Under the pieces are notes generated by a model. That model did no database searches. It worked only from the letters and a program-made list of their open reading frames with translations, and had not been told where the DNA came from. Below, piece by piece: positions 22,311 to 31,952 of a DNA stretch of 64,000 nucleotides; the stretch's first letter is position 1, and each line of letters starts with the position of its first letter. The position numbers were made by a program, and so were the translations under genes. The stretch spans positions 2,711,536 to 2,775,535 of the forward strand of contig JAUCEF010000010.1 in assembly GCA_033558025.1 (NCBI GenBank), read 5' to 3'. This stretch comes from Phytophthora sp. 'mugwort'. Its lineage: Eukaryota; Oomycota; Peronosporomycetes; Peronosporales; Peronosporaceae.

Positions 22311-25300
22311 ATGAAGCTCTCTGCGTGCTTGACAGTGATGGCGCTGGCCGTGGGGGTCGCCCATGCGTGGACGTTTGATGCGTCGGAGGTGGCGCCGCCC
22401 AAGGTTATCGCGGGCGACCACCAGACTCTGCAGCGCTCTTGGACCGTCTCCAGCTTCGCTCAGCTGGAGCAGCTGTACCTCGCCGTGCCCGGCCGCGTTT
22501 TCGTGGAGCTGGACCCTTCCCTGCTACCGGTAACAGAAGCCCCCTCCACGGATGTGCCATCTACAGGGGCGCCTGGTGTCGTCCCGGGCGTGACCCCCGG
22601 TGTTGAAACCGGCGTGACCCCGGGTGTCGTGCCCGGATTTGTGCCTGGTGCGGTGCCTGCGGGATCTCACGTTCGCTCCGGCTCCGGCAATCCATCTCAA
22701 GTGCCGGCAACCGAGGCTTCCCCTACGGATGGGCCATCTACCGGTACGCCTGGTGTCGTCCCGGGCGTGACCCCCGGTGTTGAAACCGGCGTGATCCCGG
22801 GAGCTGTGCCCGGATTTGTGCCTGGTGCGGTGCCTGCGGGATCTCACGTTCACTCCGGCTCCGGCAATCCGTCTCAACTTCCTGCAATGGACGCTTCCCT
22901 CACGAATGTGCTATCTACCGGTACGCCTGGTGTCGTCCCGGGCGTGACCCCCGGTGTTGAAACCGGTGTGACCCCGGGTGTCGTACCCGGATTTGTGCCC
23001 GGTGCGGTGCCTGCGGGATCTCACGTTCGCTCCGGCTCCGGCAATCCATCTCAAGTGCCGGCAACCGAGGCTTCCCCTACGGATGGGCCATCTACCGGTA
23101 CGCCTGGTGTCGTCCCGGGCGTGACCCCCGGTGTTGAAACCGGCGTGATCCCGGGAGCTGTGCCCGGATTTGTGCCCGGTGCGGTGCCTGCGGGATCTCA
23201 CGTTCACTCCGGCTCCGGCAATTCATCTCAAGTGCCGGCAACCGAGGCTTCCCCTACGGATGGGCCATCTACCGGTACGCCTGGTGTCGTCCCGGGCGTG
23301 ACTCCCGGTGTTGAAACCGGCGTGACCCCGGGTATCGTGCCCGGATTTGTGCCTGGTGCGGTGCCTGCGGGATCTCACGTTCGCTCCGGCTCCGGCAATC
23401 CATCTCAAGTGCCGGCAACCGAGGCTTCCCCTACGGATGGGCCATCTACCGGTACGCCTGGTGTCGTCCCGGGCGTGACCCCCGGTGTTGAAACCGGCGT
23501 GATCCCGGGAGCTGTGCCCGGATTTGTGCCTGGTGCGGTGCCTGCGGGATCTCACGTTCACTCCGGCTCCGGCAATGCGTCTCAACTTCCTGCAATGGAC
23601 GCTTCCCTCACGGATGTGCTATCTACCGGTACGCCTGGTGTCGTCCCGGGCGTGACCCCCGGTGTTGAAACCGGCGTGACCCCGGGTGTCGTGCCCGGAT
23701 TTGTGCCTGGTGCGGTGCCTGCGGGATCTCACGTTCGCTCCGGCTCCGGCAATCCATCTCAAGTGCCGGCAACCGAGGCTTCCCCTACGGATGGGCCATC
23801 TACCGGTACGCCTGGTGTCGTCCCGGGCGTGACCCCCGGTGTTGAAACCGGCGTGATCCCGGGAGCTGTGCCCGGATTTGTGCCTGGTGCGGTGCCTGCG
23901 GGAACTCACGTTCACTCCGGCTCCGGCAATCCGTCTCAACTTCCTGCAATGGACGCTTCCCTCACGGATGTGCTATCTACCGGTACGCCTGGTGTCGTCC
24001 CGGGCGTGACCCCCGGTGTTGAAACCGGCGTGACCCCGGGTGTCGTGCCCGGATTTGTGCCTGGTGCGGTGCCTGCGGGATCTCACGTTCGCTCCGGCTC
24101 CGGCAATCCATCTCAAGTGCCGGCAACCGAGGCTTCCCCTACGGATGGGCCATCTACCGGTACGCCTGGTGTCGTCCCGGGCGTGACCCCCGGTGTTGAA
24201 ACCGGCGTGATCCCGGGAGCTGTGCCCGGATTTGTGCCTGGTGCGGTGCCTGCGGGATCTCACGTTCACTCCGGCTCCGGCAATCCGTCTCAACTTCCTG
24301 CAATGGACGCTTCCCTCACGAATGTGCTATCTACCGGTACGCCTGGTGTCGTCCCGGGCGTGACCCCCGGTGTTGAAACCGGTGTGACCCCGGGTGTCGT
24401 ACCCGGATTTGTGCCCGGTGCGGTGCCTGCGGGATCTCACGTTCGCTCCGGCTCCGGCAATCCATCTCAAGTGCCGGCAACCGAGGCTTCCCCTACGGAT
24501 GGGCCATCTACCGGTACGCCTGGTGTCATCCCGGGCGTGACCCCCGGTGTTGAAACCGGCGTGATCCCGGGAGCTGTGCCCGGATTTGTGCCCGGTGCGG
24601 TGCCTGCGGGATCTCACGTTCGCTCAAGCTCCGGGTGGAACGACAGGGCCCTGACAAGCGAGACGATCGAGATTCAGAGCACGATGCTGCGCAAGCACCG
24701 CCATCGCCACGAGGACGAAGACGAGGACCAGCCGCAGGGTGAGGAGACTGTAGTGGCTAAGATTGTGGTTACGGGTAACTCGACAGACTTGCTGAACATG
24801 TTAGAGGTCGGGTCCCTGCACCCTCGCCGCAACGATGGACTTAAGCTCCACCTGAAAAACGAGGACGCGTACGGAGAGGGATACGTCCTGATTCAGATCT
24901 ACCTGTTCGAGAAGAACCTGCTGCGCCGTGTGACCACGGCCTTCTCCGGCGACCTGATACTGAACGATGACGTGGTGACGCTCGACGACCCCGAGGCGGA
25001 CGTAAAGTTTGCGTGCGTGGGTGATGGCAACCTGTATCTGGAGTCTGGATCGAACGCCACGCTGGGCTCGCTCGAGGTAGAAGTGACGGGCAGTGGCCTG
25101 GCGCAGCTGAAGATCCCCTCGGTGACCCTCGAGGGCAACCTCGACGTGAAAGTCGCTGGTATCGGGGCGGTAGCCCTGGTCACGGGTGCTCTGAAAGCCG
25201 GAGAGGTGAAGACCACGTTGTCGGGTTCGGGCGACATCGTGGTGGACACGAGCGATTTGTCTGCCCAAAAGCTCGAGGCCTCGGTGTACGGATCGGGTGT

Positions 25301-25877
25301 TGCAAGCTTTGCCACAGAAGGCTTTGTCGACAAGGAGACGCTGACGTTGGCGGGTCCTGGTCAACTGCTTGCCGGATCGATCGTAGCGCGCAAATCGGAC
25401 GTAGATGTGTGGGGCGACGGCGAGCTGCTCGTGCAGGTAACGGACAAGCTGACGGTTTCGACGTCCGTGTGGGGCAAGGTAGGCTATGTGAATGCCCCGC
25501 CCACGGACGTCAAGATAAAGGGCTGGTGGTTCTGGCGCGAGGCGAGCTCGATCGTGTACCCCGCAGCGGTGAACAAGGTGCCGGTCTACGAGCCTGCAAC
25601 CATGCCGGCCAAGTACCCGGTATACTACTCCATTGAGACGGCCGAGTCATCGCTTTCAGACGAACCAGACTACGCGTTCGTGGCGGCCGCGCCGTCAAGC
25701 GTGGAGGACATCATGGCCACGTCGCTGTCGAGCGTGCAGCAGGCTGCCGCGTCGTCGACCACGTCAAATGGCCTGTTCTACGCGTTCTTTGGCGTAGGCG
25801 TTGTGGTGGTGAATGTGTTGGCTGCGCGTTCGTGGGCGCAGCATCGCGTGCGTCGCCACTACACGCGTCTCCTCTAG
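22311..25877 (+). CDS. Secreted, membrane-anchored repeat protein with GIN/DUF2807-like domain
   Basis: A 1188-aa protein in one exon. Residues 1-19 form a signal peptide (MKLSACLTVMALAVGVAHA). Residues 72-779 are twelve 59-residue repeats, each with PGVVPGVTPGVETGV and PGFVPGAVPAGSHV. A His/Glu/Asp-rich linker (HRHRHEDEDEDQ) follows. Residues about 820-1080 show repeated short strands and GSG turns (EVTGSGLAQL, TLSGSGDIVV, VYGSGVASF), as in the DUF2807/head-GIN adhesin fold; I infer that family from pattern, not from a search. A hydrophobic segment at about 1152-1175 is followed by a basic tail (RVRRHYTRLL), so the bulk should lie outside the cell or in the wall. A cell-surface adhesion or wall role is plausible but unproven. 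It has its own core promoter, and a 57-aa gene downstream repeats the membrane tail. Confidence 0.85.
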   Translation: MKLSACLTVMALAVGVAHAWTFDASEVAPPKVIAGDHQTLQRSWTVSSFAQLEQLYLAVPGRVFVELDPSLLPVTEAPSTDVPSTGAPGVVPGVTPGVETGVTPGVVPGFVPGAVPAGSHVRSGSGNPSQVPATEASPTDGPSTGTPGVVPGVTPGVETGVIPGAVPGFVPGAVPAGSHVHSGSGNPSQLPAMDASLTNVLSTGTPGVVPGVTPGVETGVTPGVVPGFVPGAVPAGSHVRSGSGNPSQVPATEASPTDGPSTGTPGVVPGVTPGVETGVIPGAVPGFVPGAVPAGSHVHSGSGNSSQVPATEASPTDGPSTGTPGVVPGVTPGVETGVTPGIVPGFVPGAVPAGSHVRSGSGNPSQVPATEASPTDGPSTGTPGVVPGVTPGVETGVIPGAVPGFVPGAVPAGSHVHSGSGNASQLPAMDASLTDVLSTGTPGVVPGVTPGVETGVTPGVVPGFVPGAVPAGSHVRSGSGNPSQVPATEASPTDGPSTGTPGVVPGVTPGVETGVIPGAVPGFVPGAVPAGTHVHSGSGNPSQLPAMDASLTDVLSTGTPGVVPGVTPGVETGVTPGVVPGFVPGAVPAGSHVRSGSGNPSQVPATEASPTDGPSTGTPGVVPGVTPGVETGVIPGAVPGFVPGAVPAGSHVHSGSGNPSQLPAMDASLTNVLSTGTPGVVPGVTPGVETGVTPGVVPGFVPGAVPAGSHVRSGSGNPSQVPATEASPTDGPSTGTPGVIPGVTPGVETGVIPGAVPGFVPGAVPAGSHVRSSSGWNDRALTSETIEIQSTMLRKHRHRHEDEDEDQPQGEETVVAKIVVTGNSTDLLNMLEVGSLHPRRNDGLKLHLKNEDAYGEGYVLIQIYLFEKNLLRRVTTAFSGDLILNDDVVTLDDPEADVKFACVGDGNLYLESGSNATLGSLEVEVTGSGLAQLKIPSVTLEGNLDVKVAGIGAVALVTGALKAGEVKTTLSGSGDIVVDTSDLSAQKLEASVYGSGVASFATEGFVDKETLTLAGPGQLLAGSIVARKSDVDVWGDGELLVQVTDKLTVSTSVWGKVGYVNAPPTDVKIKGWWFWREASSIVYPAAVNKVPVYEPATMPAKYPVYYSIETAESSLSDEPDYAFVAAAPSSVEDIMATSLSSVQQAAASSTTSNGLFYAFFGVGVVVVNVLAARSWAQHRVRRHYTRLL
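22524..24647 (+). repeat. Twelve 177-bp coding repeats in an alternating two-type pattern
   Basis: The repeat unit is 177 bp (59 codons). T-type units (GVTPGVVPG or GVTPGIVPG, followed by SHVRSGSG) and I-type units (GVIPGAVPG, followed by HVHSGSG) alternate strictly, so the basic amplified block is a 354-bp dimer. Minus-strand open frames within the array are by-products of the period being a multiple of three. Confidence 0.95.
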
Positions 25878-26097
25878 TCTTCAGGAGACTGACCGCACTG
25901 CGAGAACAACATTTCTGAGGAGCTAGAGAAGGGCAGAATAACGCTGAAAACGTAGGTTGCGTCAAAAATTTCGACTGTGTGAGCGTGAGAATGCGTGCTC
26001 ACCATTTGGTGGCAGTAGTCAGCTGCGGTCGGTGAAATGACTTGTACACCAGCCACACAATTTAAAATCAGACCATGCCAATGCAAACGGAAAGGGA

Positions 26098-26116
26098 TGT
26101 CATTATTCGATATCCC
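26098..26116 (+). promoter_or_regulatory. Oomycete Inr/FPR-like core promoter of the 57-aa gene
   Basis: TGTCATTATTCGATATCCC matches 14 of 19 consensus positions. The predicted start A at 26102 is 35 nt before the ATG at 26137, the same spacing as in the large gene upstream. Confidence 0.45.
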
Positions 26117-26136
26117 CATTGAAAGCAGCAGTCAAG

Positions 26137-26310
26137 ATGGCTCTCACTGACCTGATTATCTCCCCGTATATCACCGCCAAGGACGTCGCGCAGAGCATGA
26201 ACCCCGTGATGTTGGCCGCGCTGATCGCTGTCGTCGTGGTCGTTAACGTGGTCGCCGCCAAGTCGTGGCACGCGCGCCGCAGCCACCTCGAGTATAATCC
26301 GCTACTGTAG
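26137..26310 (+). CDS. 57-aa single-pass membrane protein, paralogue of the 22311 gene tail
   Basis: Starts at ATG 26137 (MALTDLIISPYITAKD). One strongly hydrophobic segment (LAALIAVVVVVNVVAAKSW) is followed by a short basic tail ending in Leu-Leu. The last 36 residues align without gaps to the last 36 of the large repeat protein: both start with Asn, share VVVVNV-x-AA-x-SW and end LL. The gene lies 260 bp downstream of that protein's stop codon. It has a core-promoter-like sequence with a 35-nt leader, so it is probably a separate tiny gene, not mere debris. A partner or membrane-localising role is a guess. The alternative is the 3' remnant of a second, deleted repeat protein. Confidence 0.55.
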   Translation: MALTDLIISPYITAKDVAQSMNPVMLAALIAVVVVVNVVAAKSWHARRSHLEYNPLL

Positions 26311-26651
26311 ACGCTTCTATTCCCTGATTCTGACACCAAAGTCGAGCGGCCCTGCCACTTGGGACAGAATGCGAATGATGGCGACCTCGACGCAACGATG
26401 CAGTCCTAAAGCGCATGCGCTTCGTGGAGTCGTCGACAGCTCCTCCGTATGTAGCTAACTAAGTGCCTTGCTCTAATCAACATGTTGTCTCTTTGCCTTC
26501 GTTTCAAAAGCTGACTGATTCAGTTGTTTATGGGACTTACCTTACTCTAGCAATCTTGGCTTGCTTTTTAGCCGCTTATGCGCCATGGTTTTGCCGGCTT
26601 AGCTTGGTTCTGCACCTAGCAGACTGGAAAAAAAACTATCAGCACGGCATT

Positions 26652-26670
26652 TTTCACTTTCCCATTAGCC
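26652..26670 (+). promoter_or_regulatory. Inr/FPR-like promoter of the broken FMN reductase
   Basis: TTTCACTTTCCCATTAGCC matches 14 of 19 consensus positions; the predicted start is 59 nt before the ATG at 26715. Confidence 0.4.
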
Positions 26671-26714
26671 TTCGTTGCGTCGAGTAACCGGCCACGCCTC
26701 GCAAGGTATTGCCT

Positions 26715-27249
26715 ATGAGCACTCCACCCGCCTCGGCATCTGCTGCGTTGATCCTGGGAAGCGTCCGCGCCATGAACAACGGGAACGGTCTGGCCGCTTG
26801 GCTCATTTCGAGATTCAATGCCGTCGCGAATTCCTGCATCAACCTGGTGCGTGCCTCGGATTTGATGGAGGAACCTATGCCCATCGGACTCGTTATGGAC
26901 CCCGTGATCGCCGCTGCGGTTCGATCGTCTGAAGAGTACGCGGATCCTATCCCGGTCAGCTCAAGAACCTCCTAGACCACCTGTACAACGAGTGGAAGGG
27001 CAAGTCAGTTGTGCTGTGACGTACGGCGGCCACGGTGGCAGCAAATGCACCGAGCTGCTTCAGCTGGTTCTTAGCTGCGGCTTCCAAATGAGCATGATCG
27101 CGCACGTTGCGATCAGCTTTCCGAGGGAATTCATTTGGAGCTCCGATCTCGTCGATTCGACGGACGTTCCATCGTTTTTAACTGAGTACAATACGCATGT
27201 GGACGATTCGTTTAAACTCCTCCTCAATGACTTGCAGGTGATGCATTAA
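26715..27249 (+). pseudogene. NADPH-dependent FMN reductase, frameshifted
   Basis: Flavodoxin-fold FMN reductases (SsuE/chromate-reductase-like) start with a phosphate-binding GSVR loop. Here ALILGSVRAMNNGNGLAAWL is present, followed by LMEEPMPIGLV. The middle is missing about a dozen residues around the usual TPEYN flavin-contact loop and changes frame at about 26945. PGQLKNLLDHLYNEWKGKSVV then follows. A second one-base loss near 27015 precedes VTYGGHGGSKCTELLQLVL, the conserved third strand and loop. The frame then runs to TAA at 27249. All landmarks are in family order, so this was a real single-domain gene (about 190 aa) inactivated by at least two small deletions. A GTAAGT sequence just after the stop may be chance. 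Confidence 0.7.
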
Positions 27250-27610
27250 GGTAAGTTAGAGTTGTAGCCTGCATGTCGTTTTGCCGCTATTTTTTATTCT
27301 AAGGTCTATTTCATTTGAGAATATCAGGAATAGGAATATGAAATATATTCTGCTCATAACCTCTCACGAATGATATTACTAATATTGGCTGACGCACTTT
27401 TCTTAAACAAATTACCCCGACTTCAAAAGTCAGGATAAAACTAATCTTAGAATAAAGTTCGCAACTCGATACCGAACATGTGGAAGTCATTAAACTGGCT
27501 AAGCTGCCGTAAATCACGGACACGGTGATCCAGGCGCGCATTGTAAAAAGTGTGAGGGCATGCATGTTTACGGTACATGGACTAAACTGACCCCCTCTTG
27601 CAACCAAAAA

Positions 27611-27782
27611 TGTGAGAGGGTCACAACACCTTGCGCGCACGAAATATAACTTCTTGAGAGTATACAAACTCTCTGTGAACGGCAGTTCACAAGTCCCTGA
27701 CATGAGGGGACTATTACCCATTAGGTAGATTTAGGACTGAAAATATTTATAGGTGATCTCCTAAATGCTACTACATACTAAC
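27611..27782 (-). repeat. Partial Gypsy LTR
   Basis: Read on the minus strand, it starts TTACAGTTAGTATGTAG, has a TATAAATATT box and ends CTCTCACA. It matches the 3' half of the LTRs at 11518-11885 and 30381-30722, with clear divergence. It is joined directly to gag, so everything between gag and the LTR has been deleted. Confidence 0.6.
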
Positions 27783-28633
27783 TGTAAGTTTGCGCTGGCT
27801 TCACTTTGTTGTTCCGACCAGTTGCTGCCCCGTCGTTCTCGGCCAACTCGCTGTCTTCCCGGTACCGCCGCTTGGCCACTCGCCAGTCGGTGATTTTAAG
27901 GCCTTCTCCGTATTTGCCACAAATGTCCACGGCGAACTGCACGGCTTCCTCCAGCGTCTGCGGCTCTGCGGTTCGTACTTGCATGGCGGTCACCTCGTTG
28001 TTGATGCTATTGAGGAACGCTTCCACATACGACTCCGGTAACACTCGCTTGCCGAAGCCAGTGTCTATAGGCTGTCAGCGAAGTCGCTGAGTTTTTCTCC
28101 GGGCTGCCGCACCTTCTTGGCGAGTCGCTGCTGAATCTGCCAGGTGTTGTCGCGCCGCCCGTACTTTCTCCTCAGTTTCCTGGTAAGGTGTTCGAACGTC
28201 CGTTCTTCCATGTCCATTGTCTCGCTAATGCCGATTAACCATTTGCTCGCTGCATCTTTCAGGTGCGCCGTCGCCCCGTAGTAGAGTCCCCGTGACGTCC
28301 ATGTCTCGCCGTCAAGCGCAACTGCCTCTGAACTTATTGCGGGACCGTGGCAAGGCAAGCTTCTACTGACTCGCTCGCGGTTCCCTTGAAGTCGTCGATC
28401 CAGTGTTCACTCCGCTTGTTCCGCCGGCGCGGAGCCACTGGTGCTACATCTGGTACTAGCGCGGCCGCTGCTGGTACTAGCAATGCTGGTACGGGCTGCC
28501 CGATGAACCGCTTCATCATCGCCCTCTGCTGCCCCGGAGAGTACATCCCACCAAGGCATTGCTCCGAGCTCGTCTTCCTCCTGGTGGTGGGAGTGCTTGG
28601 CTGGCGAGTCGGTCCGCCGCTTACGGCCACCAT
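27778..28633 (-). pseudogene. Gypsy gag fragment
   Basis: Minus-strand frames 28633-28334, 28358-28065 and 28044-27778 encode a Gypsy capsid domain in overlapping frames. Landmarks are YYGATAHLKDAASKWLIGI, TFEHLTRKLRRKYGRRDN, IQQRLAKKVRQPGEKLSDF and SYVEAFLNSINNEVTAMQ, then FAVDICGKYGEGL. This is the retrotransposon gag fold (packaging of element RNA). Two frameshifts break it, and it stops at the partial LTR without any zinc knuckle or pol. Confidence 0.7.
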
Positions 28634-28639
28634 AGTCGC

Positions 28640-30380
28640 TGCTCTTGTATGCCTTACTGCTTAATCGATCACTGTTTCGTTTTTCGTTCAGCTGCTTTGT
28701 CTTCTGCTTCCTCTTCTCGCCTCCACTCCTCACACCGTTCACTGCCTTCCTCAGTTCCTCTCACTGCCGTTCACCTTCCTTTTCCCTAACTACTGCGTGG
28801 CTTGGGTTCGTGCCACTGCGCCAAGCTTCAATAGAAGACCCATGCATGACCACTAAGTAACCGCGCTCCCCTTTTTTATTTGCGCGGGTCGTCAGCTCAG
28901 TGCTTCAGTAGTGGTGATGTTCTGTTCCACCCGCTCCTGCATCGTGCGCCAGTCCTATCATTGGCCGAGGACGGTGTCCGGTGGTTACGACCGCCAACTG
29001 CTCAGGCTAACACGAAATATACATGGCAGTGGCGGTCGACTTATCCTAGCACTCACGGGGGTGGTCGGGCTGGCTCGATTCCTCGCCGAGGTTTGCCAAG
29101 GGGTGCCCCGGGGTATCCGGTACCGAGGGCTAAACGACCCTCTATTTGGCTAGTTGCACCTTGCCTCGCGAGCCGCTGATACCGACGACCTCACGGGGCT
29201 GCAGATACCCGTTCTTCCTTAGGTACTCGAGGGCAAAGCCAAGAACCTCGCACTACCACTACTTCAGTGTCAGCTGCCTACTTGTATTTGTCCGCCCTAA
29301 CGCCAATACCGGCACTTCGATGTCTCAGTCGTGTGCTCTGCACGCTGAACGGCCAATCCGAATGTGAGCGGTCATCCTTATCCTACACATGCATGTCGAG
29401 CTCCGTGGGTTCACCGCCGACCCTTCACAGCCGTTCGGAGCCGCTCAATTCAACCACGGCGTCGCGCCTCTTCGCCATCCGCCTCTTCATCGCCTTGAGA
29501 TCTTCGTAGCGGCTGGGTTTCGCGGGCAGCGGCTCGGCCTACGTCACACTAGAACTCACTGAAATGCGCCATCACCGTGTTCACATTGAAGTCCACGCTG
29601 TCCTCGCAATCGATCCTCGCCGCTGTCTTGTCCTGTCCTGCGCTACCTTGGCCATCACCTGCCGTCAGCCTCTTTTCGACATAGCTTCAGGATTTCAATC
29701 CTGCTACTACAAAATTCTAGAATAACGTTTAATGCTGTGTAGCCTTGCCACCCACATGAGGGCAGCCCCGGCTTCGCAAAAAAAAAGGATTGCAGGTGGC
29801 GATGGTATGATTTCTGGCGGAGGAAACTGCAGCAACGTCAACGCGGCGGACACCGAGACTACCACCGACGATGCCGAAGATGACGATAGCACCAACGCTG
29901 GCATCGAAAGCAGCGATGACGATGAAGAGGAGCGAGGAAGTCAGGCACACGACCGAAGGGGTGGCATTCGCTCAATTGCAGGCACACAAACGACCAAACG
30001 GACTACTGGCGAGAAAATGTGCGATCTACTATCGAGAATTGTCGAGGCAATGAATCTCTTTCTCGCTCTAGTCTACTTCACCAGAGCGCAGAACGAATGA
30101 GCCAAATCACCCGAGTTGATCTGGCAATCAAGACTTCCGAGAGGAGTTCGCGGACGACATCCGGGTGGTGTTGCGCGTCCGATTCATCCAATAACTGGCA
30201 GCAACCATGGCATGGCGACCACGTTTGAAATGTACTAGTCTTATGATAGTTGACACTACCCGATGGCGAGTCCTTTGCAGCAGAATCAGCAGAAAGCAGT
30301 GGGTATGCCGGTAGTGAAGTGAACGTTGAACGTGCAGAGAGTAAGGACGTCGCTGAGCACGCTGAAAGTGCGAGTTCCAT
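28640..30380. other. Degraded sequence, partly Gypsy gag leader
   Basis: No intact gene. On the minus strand, pieces such as LEYLRKNGYLQPREVVGISG (near 29180-29240) and DLKAMKRRMAKRRDAVVEL (near 29440-29500) resemble the N-terminal part of oomycete Gypsy gag proteins. The stretch is therefore probably the decayed upstream part of the gag at 27778-28633. A plus-strand frame at 29732-30100 is acidic (DAEDDDSTNAG, SSDDDEEE) and unrecognised. Confidence 0.35.
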
Positions 30381-30722
30381 TGTGACGGGGCATACAACAT
30401 TTTGCGCACAGGAAGTGCGACGTTCGGAGAGCATACAAAACCTCAGTGAACAGCAGTTCCCAAGTCCCTGGTCTGAGGGGCTCTTACCAAATAGGTAGAT
30501 ATACGACTGCATATATTTAGATGATCTCCTTATGCGTCTACGTACTAACTGTAAGTCACCTGTAAATTATCTTAGGTGTTATCCTTTTGAGTGGTTCTTT
30601 GGATCGTTTACCATCATGACGTCATTGCATTAACGTCATAGGGTTGATAGCTACATCACTAGGGGTATTTGAATACACCATTCTAAGGAGTGCCTTTGCA
30701 TCCTTCATGTAACCCCGTTACA
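30381..30722 (-). repeat. 3' LTR of Gypsy copy 2
   Basis: On the minus strand it begins TGTAACGGGGTTACA and ends GTCACA at 30381. The first 29 bp are identical to the copy 1 LTR, then the two diverge clearly, with substitutions and small indels throughout. Confidence 0.7.
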
Positions 30723-30908
30723 TCCTCCCCACTTAGGTTCGGTTTACCGACTATCGAGGACGAGCGAAAGGAAGTCGCCGCCTTTCACTTCCCAAGTCGA
30801 AAGACATCAACTTCGCTGCGGTCAGTTTCCGCAGCTGGCTCATTTCCGTTTGCACCCCGAGCCCTTTTACGTGCTCTCTTCTTCTCGTCGTCCACGTCAG
30901 CCTCAAGC

Positions 30909-31745
30909 ATGACCAAGACTTGGTCTGACAGCGGTGCGAAAGCGCCAGCTAAACCTGTTGCTTTCAAGCAGCAGGCTAAGAGTTCTAAGTCGTCTGGCAA
31001 CGACTCTGCTTTTAAGGGATCTACTAAGGTGGCATCCAAGGTATTTTCCAAGGCGCCCGAGCCGCATCCGGGGGATTCTGAGCTCCTCGTGGACTACGAG
31101 GAGGATTTGAACAAGTCTCCCATCCTTCTGCGACAATTACCACCGGGACCAGCTCATCAAGGGGTCTGACGGGACCCGAGTCAATGCGATTCGCTTGGGT
31201 CCCGTACCCCACTCTACAGCCATCATGGCGATGATGGCGACGGGCCTAAGACGCCACGGGATTCCTGGATCACCCAGGAGGACGAGGAGAAACCTCGTCC
31301 ACCGATCAAGAACGGGACGCTCGCTGAGGCGTCTGCCCGCGTCAAGGCTGCGAAGACAGCAACAGCCTCGGACGTCAGCCGTAAGAGACGGGCTGCTTCC
31401 CGGTTTCCACTCCGGGAAGAGTCGAGGACCGCACCATTAGCTCATCTTCCAACGAGGAGGAGGAGGGCCAAGTGAACCGAGAGATCTCGAACGATTTCTT
31501 CGATGGGCAGCAGTTGGAATACCAGGCTGCCCGTCAAAAGGGAGTGGGCGTCCCGTCAACCCAGTCATTTGCAAAGATGTTTTCGTCTCCTCGCCGCGGG
31601 GAGACCGCCTTACGCTCCCGGGTACTTCACTCCAGAGGAGTCCAACAGAGCTGATGCCTACATGAATCAGCTCCAGCCGCCTTGCCTGCAACTCGGCAGG
31701 CTCTCTTCCAAGGGCGCATATGAGCGCCACCTGGTGGCCAAGTAG
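30909..31745 (+). pseudogene. Antisense accessory ORF of Gypsy element (copy 2)
   Basis: Same sequence as the ORF at 10495-11331, on the strand opposite to pol, starting MTKTWSDSGAKAPAKPVAFK and ending HLVAK. It has the same frame breaks as copy 1, so the damage predates the duplication or was shared by gene conversion. No known domain. Confidence 0.45.
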
Positions 31746-31952
31746 CTCCCGTTCCAACAGAACTTGTGGGCTGTTAGGCGCGTCTCCTGGCACCGCACCA
31801 TATTCCTCTTAAGATTTCACGGGCCGACGAAAGAAGCCAGAGCTCCTGTCGGGACTTGAACCTATGTGGGGCTACCCTTCCGTAATATCCCCACACTGTG
31901 ACTCCTCCAAAGGTCCGAGGCCGTGTCTGAGAAGTGGGCAGCTATGCGCTGC

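Noticed and set aside
22524..24617. Six open frames of 96-120 codons on the minus strand across the surface-protein repeats
   Set aside because: They arise because the 177-bp period is a multiple of three and the repeats are stop-free in that frame. They have no independent start region and repeat with the array.
22311..26310. RxLR or Crinkler effector genes, expected in oomycete gene-poor regions
   Set aside because: The signal-peptide protein at 22311 has no RxLR-dEER or LFLAK motif in its first 100 residues, and no other secreted short protein was found.
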